12,836 bases of DNA, taken from positions 1-12,836 of the forward strand of contig JAADDM010000286.1 in NCBI GenBank assembly GCA_013153955.1, in the 5' to 3' direction. The notes beneath the pieces are model-generated. The model was not told the origin of the DNA. It did no database searches and saw only the letters and a list, made by a program, of their open reading frames with translations. Position 1 is the stretch's first letter. Each line of letters begins with the position of its first letter. Position numbers and translations under genes: made by a program. Below are positions 1-6,897 of this stretch, in pieces. Source of the stretch: Gammaproteobacteria bacterium. GTDB taxonomy: Bacteria; Pseudomonadota; Gammaproteobacteria; Thiomicrospirales; Thiomicrospiraceae.

Positions 1-445
1 TCGGGTTTTTAAAACGAACCACAGGATCTACGCCTGCTGGTGGCTCGCCCGTAAAATCACGGTAACGGCCATCATAACGAGGTTTTTCACCTGCAGCTTT
101 CTGTGCTTCACGCATCACATCTAGCTCTTCTGGTGTTGCGTAGCAGTAATACGCTAAGTCTTTTTTGAAAAGGTCTTCAATAACCTCTTTATAGCGATCA
201 AAACGGTGCGTTTGGTAGATAGGCCCTTGATCGTAATCAAGCCCTAACCAGCTCATGCCTTCTAAAATAGCATTCACCGAGGCTTCTGTTGAGCGTTCTA
301 AATCGGTATCTTCAATACGCAATGTAAACTCGCCCCCAAATCTTTTTGCATATAACCAAGAGTAAAGAGCAGTTCTAACACCACCGATATGTAGATAGCC
401 TGTAGGGCTTGGGGCAAAACGAGTACGAATCACAGGAGAGTCCAT
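1..445 (-). CDS. gltX: Glutamyl-tRNA synthetase, N-terminal 148 codons (partial, runs off the left edge)
   Basis: Charges tRNA(Glu) with glutamate in the cytoplasm; a class I aminoacyl-tRNA synthetase. Reading leftwards from the ATG at 445 gives a Rossmann-fold N-terminus with the class I HIGH-type signature (PSPTGYLHIGG, residues 12-22), then LRIEDTDLERS (42-52) and the GEKPRYDGR segment (119-127), all typical of GltX. About 148 of an expected 460-500 residues are present; the KMSKS loop and anticodon-binding domain lie outside the window. In an ungapped comparison with the E. coli Zn-binding segment recalled from memory (Cys98, Cys100, Cys125, His127), only the first Cys is kept here (Cys101); the others are Ala103, Tyr128 and Asp130. 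No good Shine-Dalgarno is visible before the ATG. It lies 70 bp downstream of the minus-strand channel gene but has its own -10 box. Identity is very secure. Confidence 0.96.
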   Translation of the reverse strand, partial: MDSPVIRTRFAPSPTGYLHIGGVRTALYSWLYAKRFGGEFTLRIEDTDLERSTEASVNAILEGMSWLGLDYDQGPIYQTHRFDRYKEVIEDLFKKDLAYYCYATPEELDVMREAQKAAGEKPRYDGRYRDFTGEPPAGVDPVVRFKNP

Positions 446-471
446 CCAAATTTAATAAAAATAAAGGCGAT

Positions 472-477
472 ATTATA
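472..477 (-). promoter_or_regulatory. Probable -10 box for gltX
   Basis: On the minus strand this reads TATAAT, 26 bp before the gltX ATG. No good -35 hexamer is visible at 16-18 bp spacing. It sits in the 70-bp gap after the channel gene, so gltX need not depend on read-through from it. Confidence 0.45.
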
Positions 478-515
478 AACCTTTTAAAATGCTTTCGCCC
501 CCCGATAACGTAACT

Positions 516-1532
516 TTACTTGGGCAGTGATACATTCCTGTCGCCAACACTCTGTTTTATAAGCCATACCGTTAACAGTGCAATAAAGGCCAGCACTCCG
601 ATAAAAATCACGACACTCATATACTGTAAAAAAAGCGACTCTAATTTAACAGAGAGATACTGAGTTGCTAGCCCGTATGCTGCCAAAGGATAAACATAGG
701 ACCAGCCTGCCATGCTCGTCCCGCTTTGAATAAAGAACTTACTAAGTGTTATCCAGACAAGTAGCATCACCGTTGCAAAACTATAAAGGCCCCATGTGAC
801 CAGTGGGATGCCCAGACTGATCTCCGCACCCTCAGCCTCCATAATAAATAGAGAGGCGATTGTGCCTAATGAGGGAGGCGCCAAAAAAATAAAGAGACTG
901 GGTCTGAATGATCGCTGCAAGGGTTGTTCAAAAATGAGGCGATAAAATAGACTCGTCGTAAAGGTTAGCCATAATAAAAGACCTGCTGAAAAAAACAGCC
1001 AAAGCAGCTCATAGAGCAAAGGAGAGTGACTGATAATCGACAGTTGAACCCCTGTTATGACCACCACAAAGTTACCTGACAGCAAAATAAACCAAGTGGG
1101 TTTATGTTGGTTAAGTGCGACATCCTCTCTAAAGAGCCATAAGTTAATGACCTGAAGATTTAAAAACCCATGAAAGACAACCACGACATAATACGCAAAT
1201 AACAACCCCGTTTGATCAAGGCTAATCAGGCTTGCATAAGACTGAAGACTTAGAATAAACAGCATCATCGTTAAAGTGATCGCTGGAAAAAAACTCCGTT
1301 TAAAAGGGTCTAACCACTCTTGTAACAATCCTCTTCTTGATTCACCAAACAGGTGGCTTACATAATGTATCGCGACCCCCCATAAACTCACCCAACCATA
1401 AATCAATAACCCAAGTGCAAAGTTATACTCCAATGAGAAGATCTCCTGAAGGTGCTGTGCATTCAGACCTGCACCCAGCAGGCCCATCGGCATACCAAAG
1501 TACAAAATAGAGGGACGATAGTAAAATTGCAT
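516..1532 (-). CDS. SLAC1/TehA-type (TDT family) anion channel or transporter, paralogue 1
   Basis: Inner-membrane protein of the TDT/SLAC1 family, whose members conduct anions (plant SLAC1, H. influenzae TehA) or export dicarboxylates or sulfite (fungal Mae1, Ssu1). About ten hydrophobic segments are visible, and family-like patterns include FRPSLFIFLAPPSLG (214-228, counted from the TTG below) and GWSYVYPLAAYG (281-292). The open frame reaches a TTG at 1547, but no ribosome site precedes it. The ATG at 1532 has a purine-rich GAAGAAG upstream and is preferred, giving 338 residues. It is clearly paralogous to the divergent gene at 1777, with matching blocks such as WLFFSAGLLLWL against WFFFSIGLIFWL. 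In the segment that should be TM9 the paralogue has WWAYTFPL while this protein has GWSYVYPL, so the presumed gating Phe is Tyr286 here. The substrate cannot be read from the sequence. gltX follows 70 bp downstream. Confidence 0.85.
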   Translation of the reverse strand: MQFYYRPSILYFGMPMGLLGAGLNAQHLQEIFSLEYNFALGLLIYGWVSLWGVAIHYVSHLFGESRRGLLQEWLDPFKRSFFPAITLTMMLFILSLQSYASLISLDQTGLLFAYYVVVVFHGFLNLQVINLWLFREDVALNQHKPTWFILLSGNFVVVITGVQLSIISHSPLLYELLWLFFSAGLLLWLTFTTSLFYRLIFEQPLQRSFRPSLFIFLAPPSLGTIASLFIMEAEGAEISLGIPLVTWGLYSFATVMLLVWITLSKFFIQSGTSMAGWSYVYPLAAYGLATQYLSVKLESLFLQYMSVVIFIGVLAFIALLTVWLIKQSVGDRNVSLPK

Positions 1533-1598
1533 GAGAGACTTCTTCAATAATGAGCGGTTAAAAAAAGGGTGGGCATTTAACGTTGGTTCAATACCGAC

Positions 1599-1604
1599 AG
1601 TATA
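1599..1604 (-). promoter_or_regulatory. Candidate -10 box for the minus-strand channel gene
   Basis: On the minus strand this reads TATACT, about 67 bp before the ATG at 1532, implying a leader of roughly 60 nt. No convincing -35 is visible. Two 7-base A tracts (plus strand, 1560-1566 and 1641-1647) flank it. Confidence 0.3.
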
Positions 1605-1640
1605 AGCGATTAATAATCACTCTTCTCTTAACCCTCTCTT

Positions 1641-1676
1641 AAAAAAAGTGGCTCATGCATTTCGGTTGAATGAGCC
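1641..1676 (-). terminator. Terminator-like hairpin inside the divergent control region
   Basis: Read on the minus strand, a 7-bp stem (GGCTCAT 1676-1670 with ATGAGCC 1656-1650, 13-nt loop) is followed after two bases by seven T residues (1647-1641). This has the form of an intrinsic terminator for leftward transcription, yet it lies upstream of the leftward gene with no minus-strand gene before it. It may insulate the channel promoter from antisense transcription, or act as a leader attenuator if a promoter lies further right. Confidence 0.45.
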
Positions 1677-1710
1677 TCCATTCATAAGCTGAATAGGATT
1701 TTTACCTTGT

Positions 1711-1732
1711 AGGGAGCCCACTCCCTTATAAT
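1711..1732 (+). promoter_or_regulatory. Promoter with operator-like palindrome for the plus-strand channel gene
   Basis: A consensus -10 box TATAAT lies at 1727-1732, about 45 bp before the ATG. Directly against its 5' edge is a perfect inverted repeat, AGGGAG (1711-1716), 4-nt spacer, CTCCCT (1721-1726), filling most of the -35/-10 spacer. No good -35 hexamer is present (ACCTTG at 17-bp spacing is poor), as expected of a regulator-dependent promoter. The role of the repeat is inferred. Confidence 0.45.
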
Positions 1733-1776
1733 AAGAGGACATACTCTATAAAACGCTACGCTTAAAAGGTTTAAAC

Positions 1777-2790
1777 ATGCCACACGCTTATTCAAGCCCA
1801 CCTCCTAAAACGGGTCTCCCAAGACTCCCCTACTTTCCCATCAGTTTGTTTGGCGCAATCATGGGCTTTAGTGGTTTGACCATTGCCCTTACCAAAGCCC
1901 ATGAGTTACTCGGATTGAACGCCCTGTTTTATCAAGTACTCACCGCTGTGACAACCCTGTTCTTCTGCCTGATTGCTTTCACCTATCTCCTAAAAATAAT
2001 CAAACACCCTAAAGCGGTTAAAGGCGAGTTAAGCCACCCGGTTGCCCTGCACTTTTTTCCTGCGTTCAGTATTAGCCTAGTCATGTTAAGCTTGCTCTAC
2101 CAAACGATGCTTCCCGAGTTGGCCAGTATGCTATGGCACACAGGGGCTTTGATACAGTTTGGATTATTACTCTACATTATGAATAACTGGATTCATCACG
2201 AAAAATGGCAAATCACCCACATGAATCCCGCTTGGTTTATTCCCGTGGTCGGTAACATATTAATCCCACTGGGTGCACCGAGCTTCTCACACCTAGAGCT
2301 AGGTTGGTTCTTCTTTAGTATCGGTCTTATTTTCTGGTTAATTTTAAACAGCATCGTTATGTACCGTCTGTTCTTTCACCCTCCCATGGTTAAGATTCTT
2401 GAACCGACGCTGTTTATTCTGATTGCACCGCCAGCCGTTGGCTTTATCTCTTACATGACGCTCACAGGGGCAACAGGTGCGGAAGGCATTGATAACTTCG
2501 CGCGTATTCTTTTTTACTCAGCTCTATTTTTAACCATATTACTGTTAAGCCAGAGCCGCCGTTTTTTGCAAGTACCTTTTACCATTTCATGGTGGGCATA
2601 TACTTTTCCGCTAGGGGCAATGAGCATCGCCAGTTTTATGATGTATCAGCACCTCGGATTTATGTTCTACGCCTACCTTGCCAGTGGTATTCTAATATTA
2701 CTGACAGGCCTGATTGGCTTATTCACCGTTAAAACCCTACAGGCCATGCAGCAGGGTAAAGTATGTGTGCCACCGCCAACCGCACCTTAA
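1777..2790 (+). CDS. SLAC1/TehA-type (TDT family) anion channel or transporter, paralogue 2
   Basis: Inner-membrane channel of the same family as the divergent neighbour, 337 residues, close to the roughly 330 of H. influenzae TehA. About ten membrane segments are visible (approximately 22-40, 52-72, 90-110, 115-137, 150-168, 175-195, 208-228, 240-260, 270-290, 293-318). Family-like blocks include EPTLFILIAPPAVGF (209-223), DNFARILFYSALFL (239-252) and SWWAYTFPLG (271-280). Phe277 falls in TM9, where the SLAC1/TehA pore-gating Phe (Phe450/Phe262) is expected; this needs an alignment to confirm. The start is supported by AAAAGG seven bases before the ATG. The pairing of two related channels on a shared control region suggests import or export of one anion class in two flux modes, but no adjacent enzyme names the substrate. 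Nitrate, chloride, sulfite, bicarbonate and C4-dicarboxylates all remain possible. Confidence 0.87.
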   Translation: MPHAYSSPPPKTGLPRLPYFPISLFGAIMGFSGLTIALTKAHELLGLNALFYQVLTAVTTLFFCLIAFTYLLKIIKHPKAVKGELSHPVALHFFPAFSISLVMLSLLYQTMLPELASMLWHTGALIQFGLLLYIMNNWIHHEKWQITHMNPAWFIPVVGNILIPLGAPSFSHLELGWFFFSIGLIFWLILNSIVMYRLFFHPPMVKILEPTLFILIAPPAVGFISYMTLTGATGAEGIDNFARILFYSALFLTILLLSQSRRFLQVPFTISWWAYTFPLGAMSIASFMMYQHLGFMFYAYLASGILILLTGLIGLFTVKTLQAMQQGKVCVPPPTAP

Positions 2791-2829
2791 ATAGCTGCCA
2801 TTTTGTGAGCCATTTAATCTGCCTTTAAG

Positions 2830-2867
2830 CCCTTATGCCTTCGCACTCATAAGCAGAGCCATAAGGG
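2830..2867. repeat. 8-bp inverted repeat with nested alternative arm after the channel gene
   Basis: CCCTTATG (2830-2837) pairs with CATAAGGG (2860-2867) across 22 nt. A second CATAAG (2848-2853) can pair with the same left arm to give a shorter hairpin. There is no T tract on either strand, so it is not a standard terminator, although it lies 40 bp after the channel stop codon. Confidence 0.4.
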
Positions 2868-2896
2868 TAAAGCTTCAGCCTGTTGTTAATGGCGCC

Positions 2897-2931
2897 TTTA
2901 TACCACGCTAAAACCCTCTATAATTTAGCGT
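2897..2931 (+). promoter_or_regulatory. Promoter with palindrome centred on the -10 box, upstream of the M61 peptidase
   Basis: TTTATA (2897-2902) and TATAAT (2919-2924) are spaced 16 bp apart. A perfect 8-bp inverted repeat, ACGCTAAA (2905-2912) and TTTAGCGT (2924-2931) with an 11-nt spacer, brackets the -10 box. A protein bound there would block polymerase. It lies 32 bp before the peptidase ATG. Confidence 0.5.
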
Positions 2932-2962
2932 TCCTATTAAACTCGTTAAGAGAGCCTTACTC

Positions 2963-4780
2963 ATGCTTGCTCAATCATCTGCCCCGATTCATTACCGTCT
3001 TTGCCCTGCTGACCCAAAAGGTCACTTGTTTGAGGTAACCCTAACCATTCCCCAGCCTGAGATGCCTGTTCAAAACATCAGCCTGCCGACTTGGATTCCA
3101 GGGAGCTACCTTATTCGTGATTTTTCCAAGCACTTGCTCTCTCTCTCGGCACAAGACAGTCAAGGCCAGCCGCTAACGATTAACATGGTGAATAAATCTT
3201 GTTGGCAAATTGACAGTGCAAGCAGTCATGGTCAGCCCATCACAATAAGCTATCAGGTCTATGCGTGGGATCTATCGGTACGAGGAGCACACTTTGATGA
3301 ATCCCATGCCTTCTTTAATGGCACATCCGTCTTTTTAGCCGTTGAGAACCAGCGTTCAACGCCTTGTTTGGTCAGCATTTTAGAAACCGAACAGACTCAG
3401 TCTCAACAGTGGCGAGTGGCAACGGGGCTGCCCTATACAGAGATTAATGCTCAAGGCTTTGGTGACTACATGGCCACCGACTACGCCACCTTAATTGATC
3501 ATCCGTTTGAAATAGGGGACTACACCGAGATTTGCTTTGAGGCCTGTGGCATTCCTCATAAAATGGTGTTAACAGGTTTATTCGACTGTGACCAAGCGCG
3601 TCTAAAGGCCGATTTAATCAAAATATGTGAATATGAAATTGAACTATTTGGTGCCCCTGCCCCTATGCAGGACTACCTATTTCAGGTCATGGTAACTGGC
3701 AGTGATTATGGCGGACTTGAGCACCGTAATTCAACCGCCCTCATGTGCAGCCGTAATGACCTTCCATACGAAGGCATGGGAGAAGCCTCCGAAGGCTACT
3801 TGCAATTTTTAGAGCTGTGCAGTCATGAATACTTCCATACTTGGAACGTCAAACGCATTCAACCTGCCGTCTATCAAAATGCCGACCTATCCAGCCCCGT
3901 CTACACCAATCAACTCTGGTGGTTTGAGGGCATTACCTCTTACTATGATGGGTTAATTCTATTACGAGCAGGCCTGATTAACGCTGACACCTATTTAAAG
4001 CTACTCGCAAAACAGATGACCCGTGTCTACAGAATGCCGGGACGTTTTAAGCAGTCGGTGGCCGAGTCCAGTCTCACCACATGGACTAAGTTTTATCAGC
4101 AAGACGAGAACGCACCCAATGCCATAATCAGCTACTACACCAAAGGCAGCCTCATCGCCTTAGCACTCGACTTAATGATTCGCCAGCAGACTCAGAATGA
4201 TAAATCACTCGATGATGTCCTGCTCACACTTTGGTCGCAGTACGGCAAAACAGAGAGAGGCTTAGTAGAAGGTGAGATAGAGCGCATCTGTAGCGAGGTC
4301 TCGGGCATTGATTTAAGTGACTTTTTTGCACGCTACCTTTATGGCACAGAGGACATCCCTTTTGAGACCCTCTTTGCCGCGGTTGGTATTGAGTTTACGT
4401 TGCGTTCACCAACTGCGTTAATGGATTTAGGCGGAGCAACTTCAGAGCCATGTTTAGCTGTTAGCCTAGGGGCTAATCTAGCGGACACCCCTACTGGTGG
4501 CGTTAAAATAACGCACGTTTGGCAGCAACAGTCTGCTTACCAAGCAGGGCTATCAGCTGGCGATGAACTCATTGCAATTAATGAGATTAGAGTCCATAAC
4601 AAACAACAGGTTGAGACCCTATTAAAACGCAGTCAAGCGAATGCACAATGGCAGTGCTGCTTCTTTAGACGAGATGAGCTTAGACAGTGTACGCTCACAC
4701 TACAAGCTGCAGAGGCCGACCGAGTTAGCCTAGCAGAAGTGTCAGAGCCCTCTAGTACAGTGACCACCGAATGGCTTTAA
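2963..4780 (+). CDS. M61 family (glycyl) aminopeptidase with C-terminal PDZ domain
   Basis: Zinc metallopeptidase of MEROPS family M61, typified by the Sphingomonas glycyl aminopeptidase, which removes N-terminal Gly or Ala. The zinc site is visible: HEYFH (His288, Glu289, His292) followed by WNVKRIQP, with the third ligand in WWFEG (Glu322). Residues 1-180 match the N-terminal beta domain of the family (e.g. LPTWIPGSYLIRDF, VYAWDLSVRGAHFD). Around residues 505-580 a PDZ domain is recognisable (GGVKITHV, then AGLSAGDELIAIN). The length of 605 is normal for the family. No signal peptide is evident, so it is probably cytoplasmic. The ATG is preceded by AAGAGAG at good spacing. It has its own promoter and a palindrome over the -10; slyX follows 56 bp later. 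In vivo substrates of M61 enzymes are mostly unknown. Confidence 0.93.
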   Translation: MLAQSSAPIHYRLCPADPKGHLFEVTLTIPQPEMPVQNISLPTWIPGSYLIRDFSKHLLSLSAQDSQGQPLTINMVNKSCWQIDSASSHGQPITISYQVYAWDLSVRGAHFDESHAFFNGTSVFLAVENQRSTPCLVSILETEQTQSQQWRVATGLPYTEINAQGFGDYMATDYATLIDHPFEIGDYTEICFEACGIPHKMVLTGLFDCDQARLKADLIKICEYEIELFGAPAPMQDYLFQVMVTGSDYGGLEHRNSTALMCSRNDLPYEGMGEASEGYLQFLELCSHEYFHTWNVKRIQPAVYQNADLSSPVYTNQLWWFEGITSYYDGLILLRAGLINADTYLKLLAKQMTRVYRMPGRFKQSVAESSLTTWTKFYQQDENAPNAIISYYTKGSLIALALDLMIRQQTQNDKSLDDVLLTLWSQYGKTERGLVEGEIERICSEVSGIDLSDFFARYLYGTEDIPFETLFAAVGIEFTLRSPTALMDLGGATSEPCLAVSLGANLADTPTGGVKITHVWQQQSAYQAGLSAGDELIAINEIRVHNKQQVETLLKRSQANAQWQCCFFRRDELRQCTLTLQAAEADRVSLAEVSEPSSTVTTEWL

Positions 4781-4836
4781 ACAGCCTATCGATGTTAAAT
4801 ATTACGCTTAATAAACAGAGATAAAGAGGAGACAAC

Positions 4837-5100
4837 ATGGCACTGCTAACAAAGCACAACGAGGCCGATCACCCTACCCCGACAGAAATAACGTTATTAA
4901 CGGAGCAGCTGCATAATTTGCAGATGACTCAGTCCTACCAAGAGTCCACGATTGAGAGTCTTGAGAAAACGGTGGTACAACAGCACGCGGATATTCAACA
5001 GCTACAGGATCAAGTAAGACTGCTCTCTGAGTACCTAAAAACCCTTAAACAGGACTTTATTAAAAACCCTGGAGATGAGAGTCCGCCGCCTCACTATTAA
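4837..5100 (+). CDS. slyX: SlyX family protein
   Basis: Small coiled-coil protein of unknown biochemical role, named after its position next to slyD in E. coli. The 87-residue product has an N-terminal extension of about 20 residues, then a long heptad-rich helix (roughly 20-72: EQLHNLQM, IESLEKTV, IQQLQDQVRLLSEYL) and the family's hallmark C-terminus PPPHY. A strong AGAGGAG ribosome site lies six bases before the ATG. It follows the M61 gene by 56 bp with no visible terminator, so co-transcription is likely. No slyD is in the window. Confidence 0.92.
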   Translation: MALLTKHNEADHPTPTEITLLTEQLHNLQMTQSYQESTIESLEKTVVQQHADIQQLQDQVRLLSEYLKTLKQDFIKNPGDESPPPHY

Positions 5101-5174
5101 GCCAATGCTTAAAATAATACGTATAAAAGCTAGCCTTTATTTGACTGAGTAACGCTTAAATCAGTTTAAGGTGC

Positions 5175-5180
5175 TAGAAT
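5175..5180 (+). promoter_or_regulatory. Possible -10 box placing the start site at the ATG of the next gene
   Basis: TAGAAT ends six bases before the ATG at 5187, so a start about 7 bp downstream of it would fall on the initiation codon. There is no matching -35 at 17 bp; a TTGACT sits further upstream at 5141-5146. Weak on its own. Confidence 0.25.
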
Positions 5181-5186
5181 AAGCGC

Positions 5187-5795
5187 ATGAAAAAAATCAT
5201 TTTTATCATTCTTATCGCACTGGCTTGGCGTCATTTCTACTATACTCCAAGTGCCCCCTCTTATGGTGAAGGGGTTTACGCAGGCTCCCCTCCCTATCAA
5301 GAAGCCCCAAGTAAAAGCCCCTTTGAACATCATGGGGCAAAGATTTCTCCGAAGGCTAATTTCTCAGTCAATGCTCGAGTGTTATCCGCCGAACACTATT
5401 ACTTTGATAGCCACTCAGACCTCTCTCCTATCGATTTAGTCTTAGGGTGGGGCAGAATGTCTGATGAGACAGTGACCAATCAAATTGAGTTCTCTCAGGG
5501 CAATAGAAGCTATTCGTGGGAAACAGAGTCTCTGCCTATTCCTAAGCTTGAGATAGAGGAAGGCAGTGCGAATGTACACATTGTACCCGCGACAAACGAA
5601 ATTGAGAAACAGCTGAGTACCGTTCAAATTGGACAGATTGTCTCACTTGAGGGCTGGCTAGTAGATATAAAAAGTTTAAGAGGTGGTACATGGAAAAGCT
5701 CCTTAACCCGTACGGATACCGGTGAAGGTGCTTCTGAAGTGTTCTACGTGAACCGTCTAAATATCATTAACCCTTTTACAGGGGATTATGAATAA
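5187..5795 (+). CDS. Conserved protein of unknown function with N-terminal membrane anchor or signal
   Basis: 202 residues. Residues 1-16 (MKKIIFIILIALAWRH) form a short hydrophobic signal or anchor without a lipobox Cys, so the rest is probably periplasmic. A Pro/Ser-rich linker (20-55) leads to a folded part with striking motifs: DLVLGWGRMSD (about 83-93), SANVHIVPATNEIEK (about 127-141), IGQIVSLEGWLVDI (about 147-160) and SLTRTDTGEGASEVFYV (about 171-187). I recall this pattern from uncharacterised conserved bacterial proteins but know no function for it. The GQIVSLEGWLVD stretch looks like a beta-barrel, OB-like strand pattern; this is a guess. The hydrophobic N-terminus fixes the start, yet no proper Shine-Dalgarno precedes it (AAGG lies about 17 bases away). 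It probably ends the transcript at the palindrome right after the stop. Confidence 0.8.
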   Translation: MKKIIFIILIALAWRHFYYTPSAPSYGEGVYAGSPPYQEAPSKSPFEHHGAKISPKANFSVNARVLSAEHYYFDSHSDLSPIDLVLGWGRMSDETVTNQIEFSQGNRSYSWETESLPIPKLEIEEGSANVHIVPATNEIEKQLSTVQIGQIVSLEGWLVDIKSLRGGTWKSSLTRTDTGEGASEVFYVNRLNIINPFTGDYE

Positions 5796-5802
5796 CAGAA
5801 CA

Positions 5803-5826
5803 GAAACAACCAGGCCTGGTTGTTTC
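5803..5826. terminator. Perfect palindromic bidirectional terminator between converging genes
   Basis: A 24-bp perfect palindrome: left arm GAAACAACCAGG (5803-5814), right arm CCTGGTTGTTTC. It begins 8 bp after the stop of the plus-strand gene and lies 34 bp from the stop of rluB on the other strand. GC-rich core with A/T-rich feet suits termination from both sides, although the T tracts are short. Confidence 0.75.
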
Positions 5827-5859
5827 ATAAAAGTGTTCATTTTGAATGCTTAAAAACCT

Positions 5860-6765
5860 TTAACGTCGTTTCTTAAAGCCTTTAAATGAGCCATCACTTA
5901 AATCATGAATGGTTCTCTGCTTACGGTTAAGTTGCTTGTTAACCGCCTTGGCTTGTTTAACGGTTGTCTTTACATTCCCTTGCTGGCTTCGCATATCAGG
6001 ACGCGCTTCTTCAGGCATATCCACCGACTTTAGCAGCTGATTAATCTGTTTCCAGCCAAGCTCTTCTGTTTTACTCTTTCGAAGGTTTTTAGGAATCGTA
6101 AATATACCGTAGCGTACTCGGTGTAAACGACTAACAGGGTGCCCTTGAGACTCCCAAATACGGCGCACTTCACGATATTTACCCTGCTTAAGGGTCACTC
6201 TAAACCAGTTGTTTTGACCTTCATCTGCACTCTGCATCTTTTGAATACGGGTAAAGCGTGCAAGGCCGTCCTCTAACTGAACACCTTTTAGCATCAACTT
6301 TATGGTCTCTTCTGACACCGCACCAAAGACACGAACGGTATATTCACGCTCCATCTCATAAGAGGGGTGCATCATTCGGTTGGCAAGCTCACCATTATTG
6401 GTCAATATCATCAAACCACTGGTGTTTAAATCTAATCGCCCAATGCTGATCCAACGACCATTAAAGATACGTGGTAACTCTTCAAAGATGGTTGCACGCC
6501 CCTTCTCATCATTACGGGTACAGATACGACCTTCTGGCTTGTTATATAAAATGACCTTAGTCGGCTGCTTCTCAAGACGAGACTCTTTAATGGTACGATC
6601 ATTCACCATAATGACATCTTCAGGCGTCGCACGCTCACCTAGCTTGGCAACACGACCATTGACCTTAACCTTGCCTTCGGCAATCATTGGCTCAACGGAA
6701 CGCCTTGAGCCAAAGCCTGCTCGCGCTAAAATTTTCTGAAGTTTTTCACTCTTGGACTCAGCCAT
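5860..6765 (-). CDS. rluB: 23S rRNA pseudouridine synthase RluB
   Basis: Makes pseudouridine in helix 93 of 23S rRNA (U2605 in E. coli). Domain order: S4 RNA-binding domain (about 7-65, SEKLQKILARAGFGSRR), then the RsuA-family catalytic domain with catalytic Asp112 in GRLDLNTSGLM and the RluB-like ELANRMMHPSYEMEREYTVRVFG. KQGKYREVRRIWESQGHPVSRLHRVRYG follows, then a basic Lys/Arg-rich tail (240-301) ending in KKRR, as often seen in RluB. 301 residues against 291 in E. coli. Start supported by AAAAGAGAG just before the ATG. E. coli rluB is the former yciL and lies near yciV and yciO, matching the genes upstream here. It is separated from the M50 gene by 174 bp containing its own promoter and two palindromes. 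Confidence 0.94.
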   Translation of the reverse strand: MAESKSEKLQKILARAGFGSRRSVEPMIAEGKVKVNGRVAKLGERATPEDVIMVNDRTIKESRLEKQPTKVILYNKPEGRICTRNDEKGRATIFEELPRIFNGRWISIGRLDLNTSGLMILTNNGELANRMMHPSYEMEREYTVRVFGAVSEETIKLMLKGVQLEDGLARFTRIQKMQSADEGQNNWFRVTLKQGKYREVRRIWESQGHPVSRLHRVRYGIFTIPKNLRKSKTEELGWKQINQLLKSVDMPEEARPDMRSQQGNVKTTVKQAKAVNKQLNRKQRTIHDLSDGSFKGFKKRR

Positions 6766-6803
6766 ACTGCTCTCTTTTAAAATTGTAATGTTTAATTGAC
6801 CTA

Positions 6804-6832
6804 ATCATACCGATTGCGATGTACGCTTTTAA
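6804..6832 (-). promoter_or_regulatory. Candidate rluB promoter
   Basis: On the minus strand, TTAAAA (6832-6827), a 17-bp spacer and TATGAT (6809-6804) lie about 40 bp before the rluB ATG. Both hexamers are near consensus and spacing is ideal. Confidence 0.45.
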
Positions 6833-6857
6833 GCCGGTCTAGCGAAACTTAATTGCG

Positions 6858-6887
6858 TTTATACAGTAAGGGGCTACCCTGTATAAA
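6858..6887. repeat. 9-bp perfect inverted repeat upstream of rluB
   Basis: TTTATACAG (6858-6866) and CTGTATAAA (6879-6887) flank 12 nt containing AGGG-GCTA-CCCT (6869-6880), whose right arm overlaps that of the larger repeat, so two foldings compete. No T tract follows on either strand, so an operator or leader element is likelier than a terminator. It lies about 26 bp upstream of the candidate rluB -35. Confidence 0.5.
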
Positions 6888-6897
6888 ATGGCTTACC

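Noticed and set aside
1758..5159. Octamer ACGCTTAA recurring upstream of three plus-strand genes (1758, 4804, 5152)
   Set aside because: Its distance to the promoters and starts differs each time and it also occurs in reverse inside yciB (around 9750); chance in AT-rich DNA is sufficient.
6258..6739. Plus-strand ORFs of 63 and 119 codons inside rluB
   Set aside because: They are opposite-strand shadows of a clearly conserved gene and have no ribosome site or recognisable sequence.
6858..6887. LexA (SOS) box in the rluB upstream palindrome
   Set aside because: The arms read ACAG-N12-CTGT, the reverse of the enterobacterial CTGT-N8-ACAG order; no SOS box was seen near the S24 gene either.
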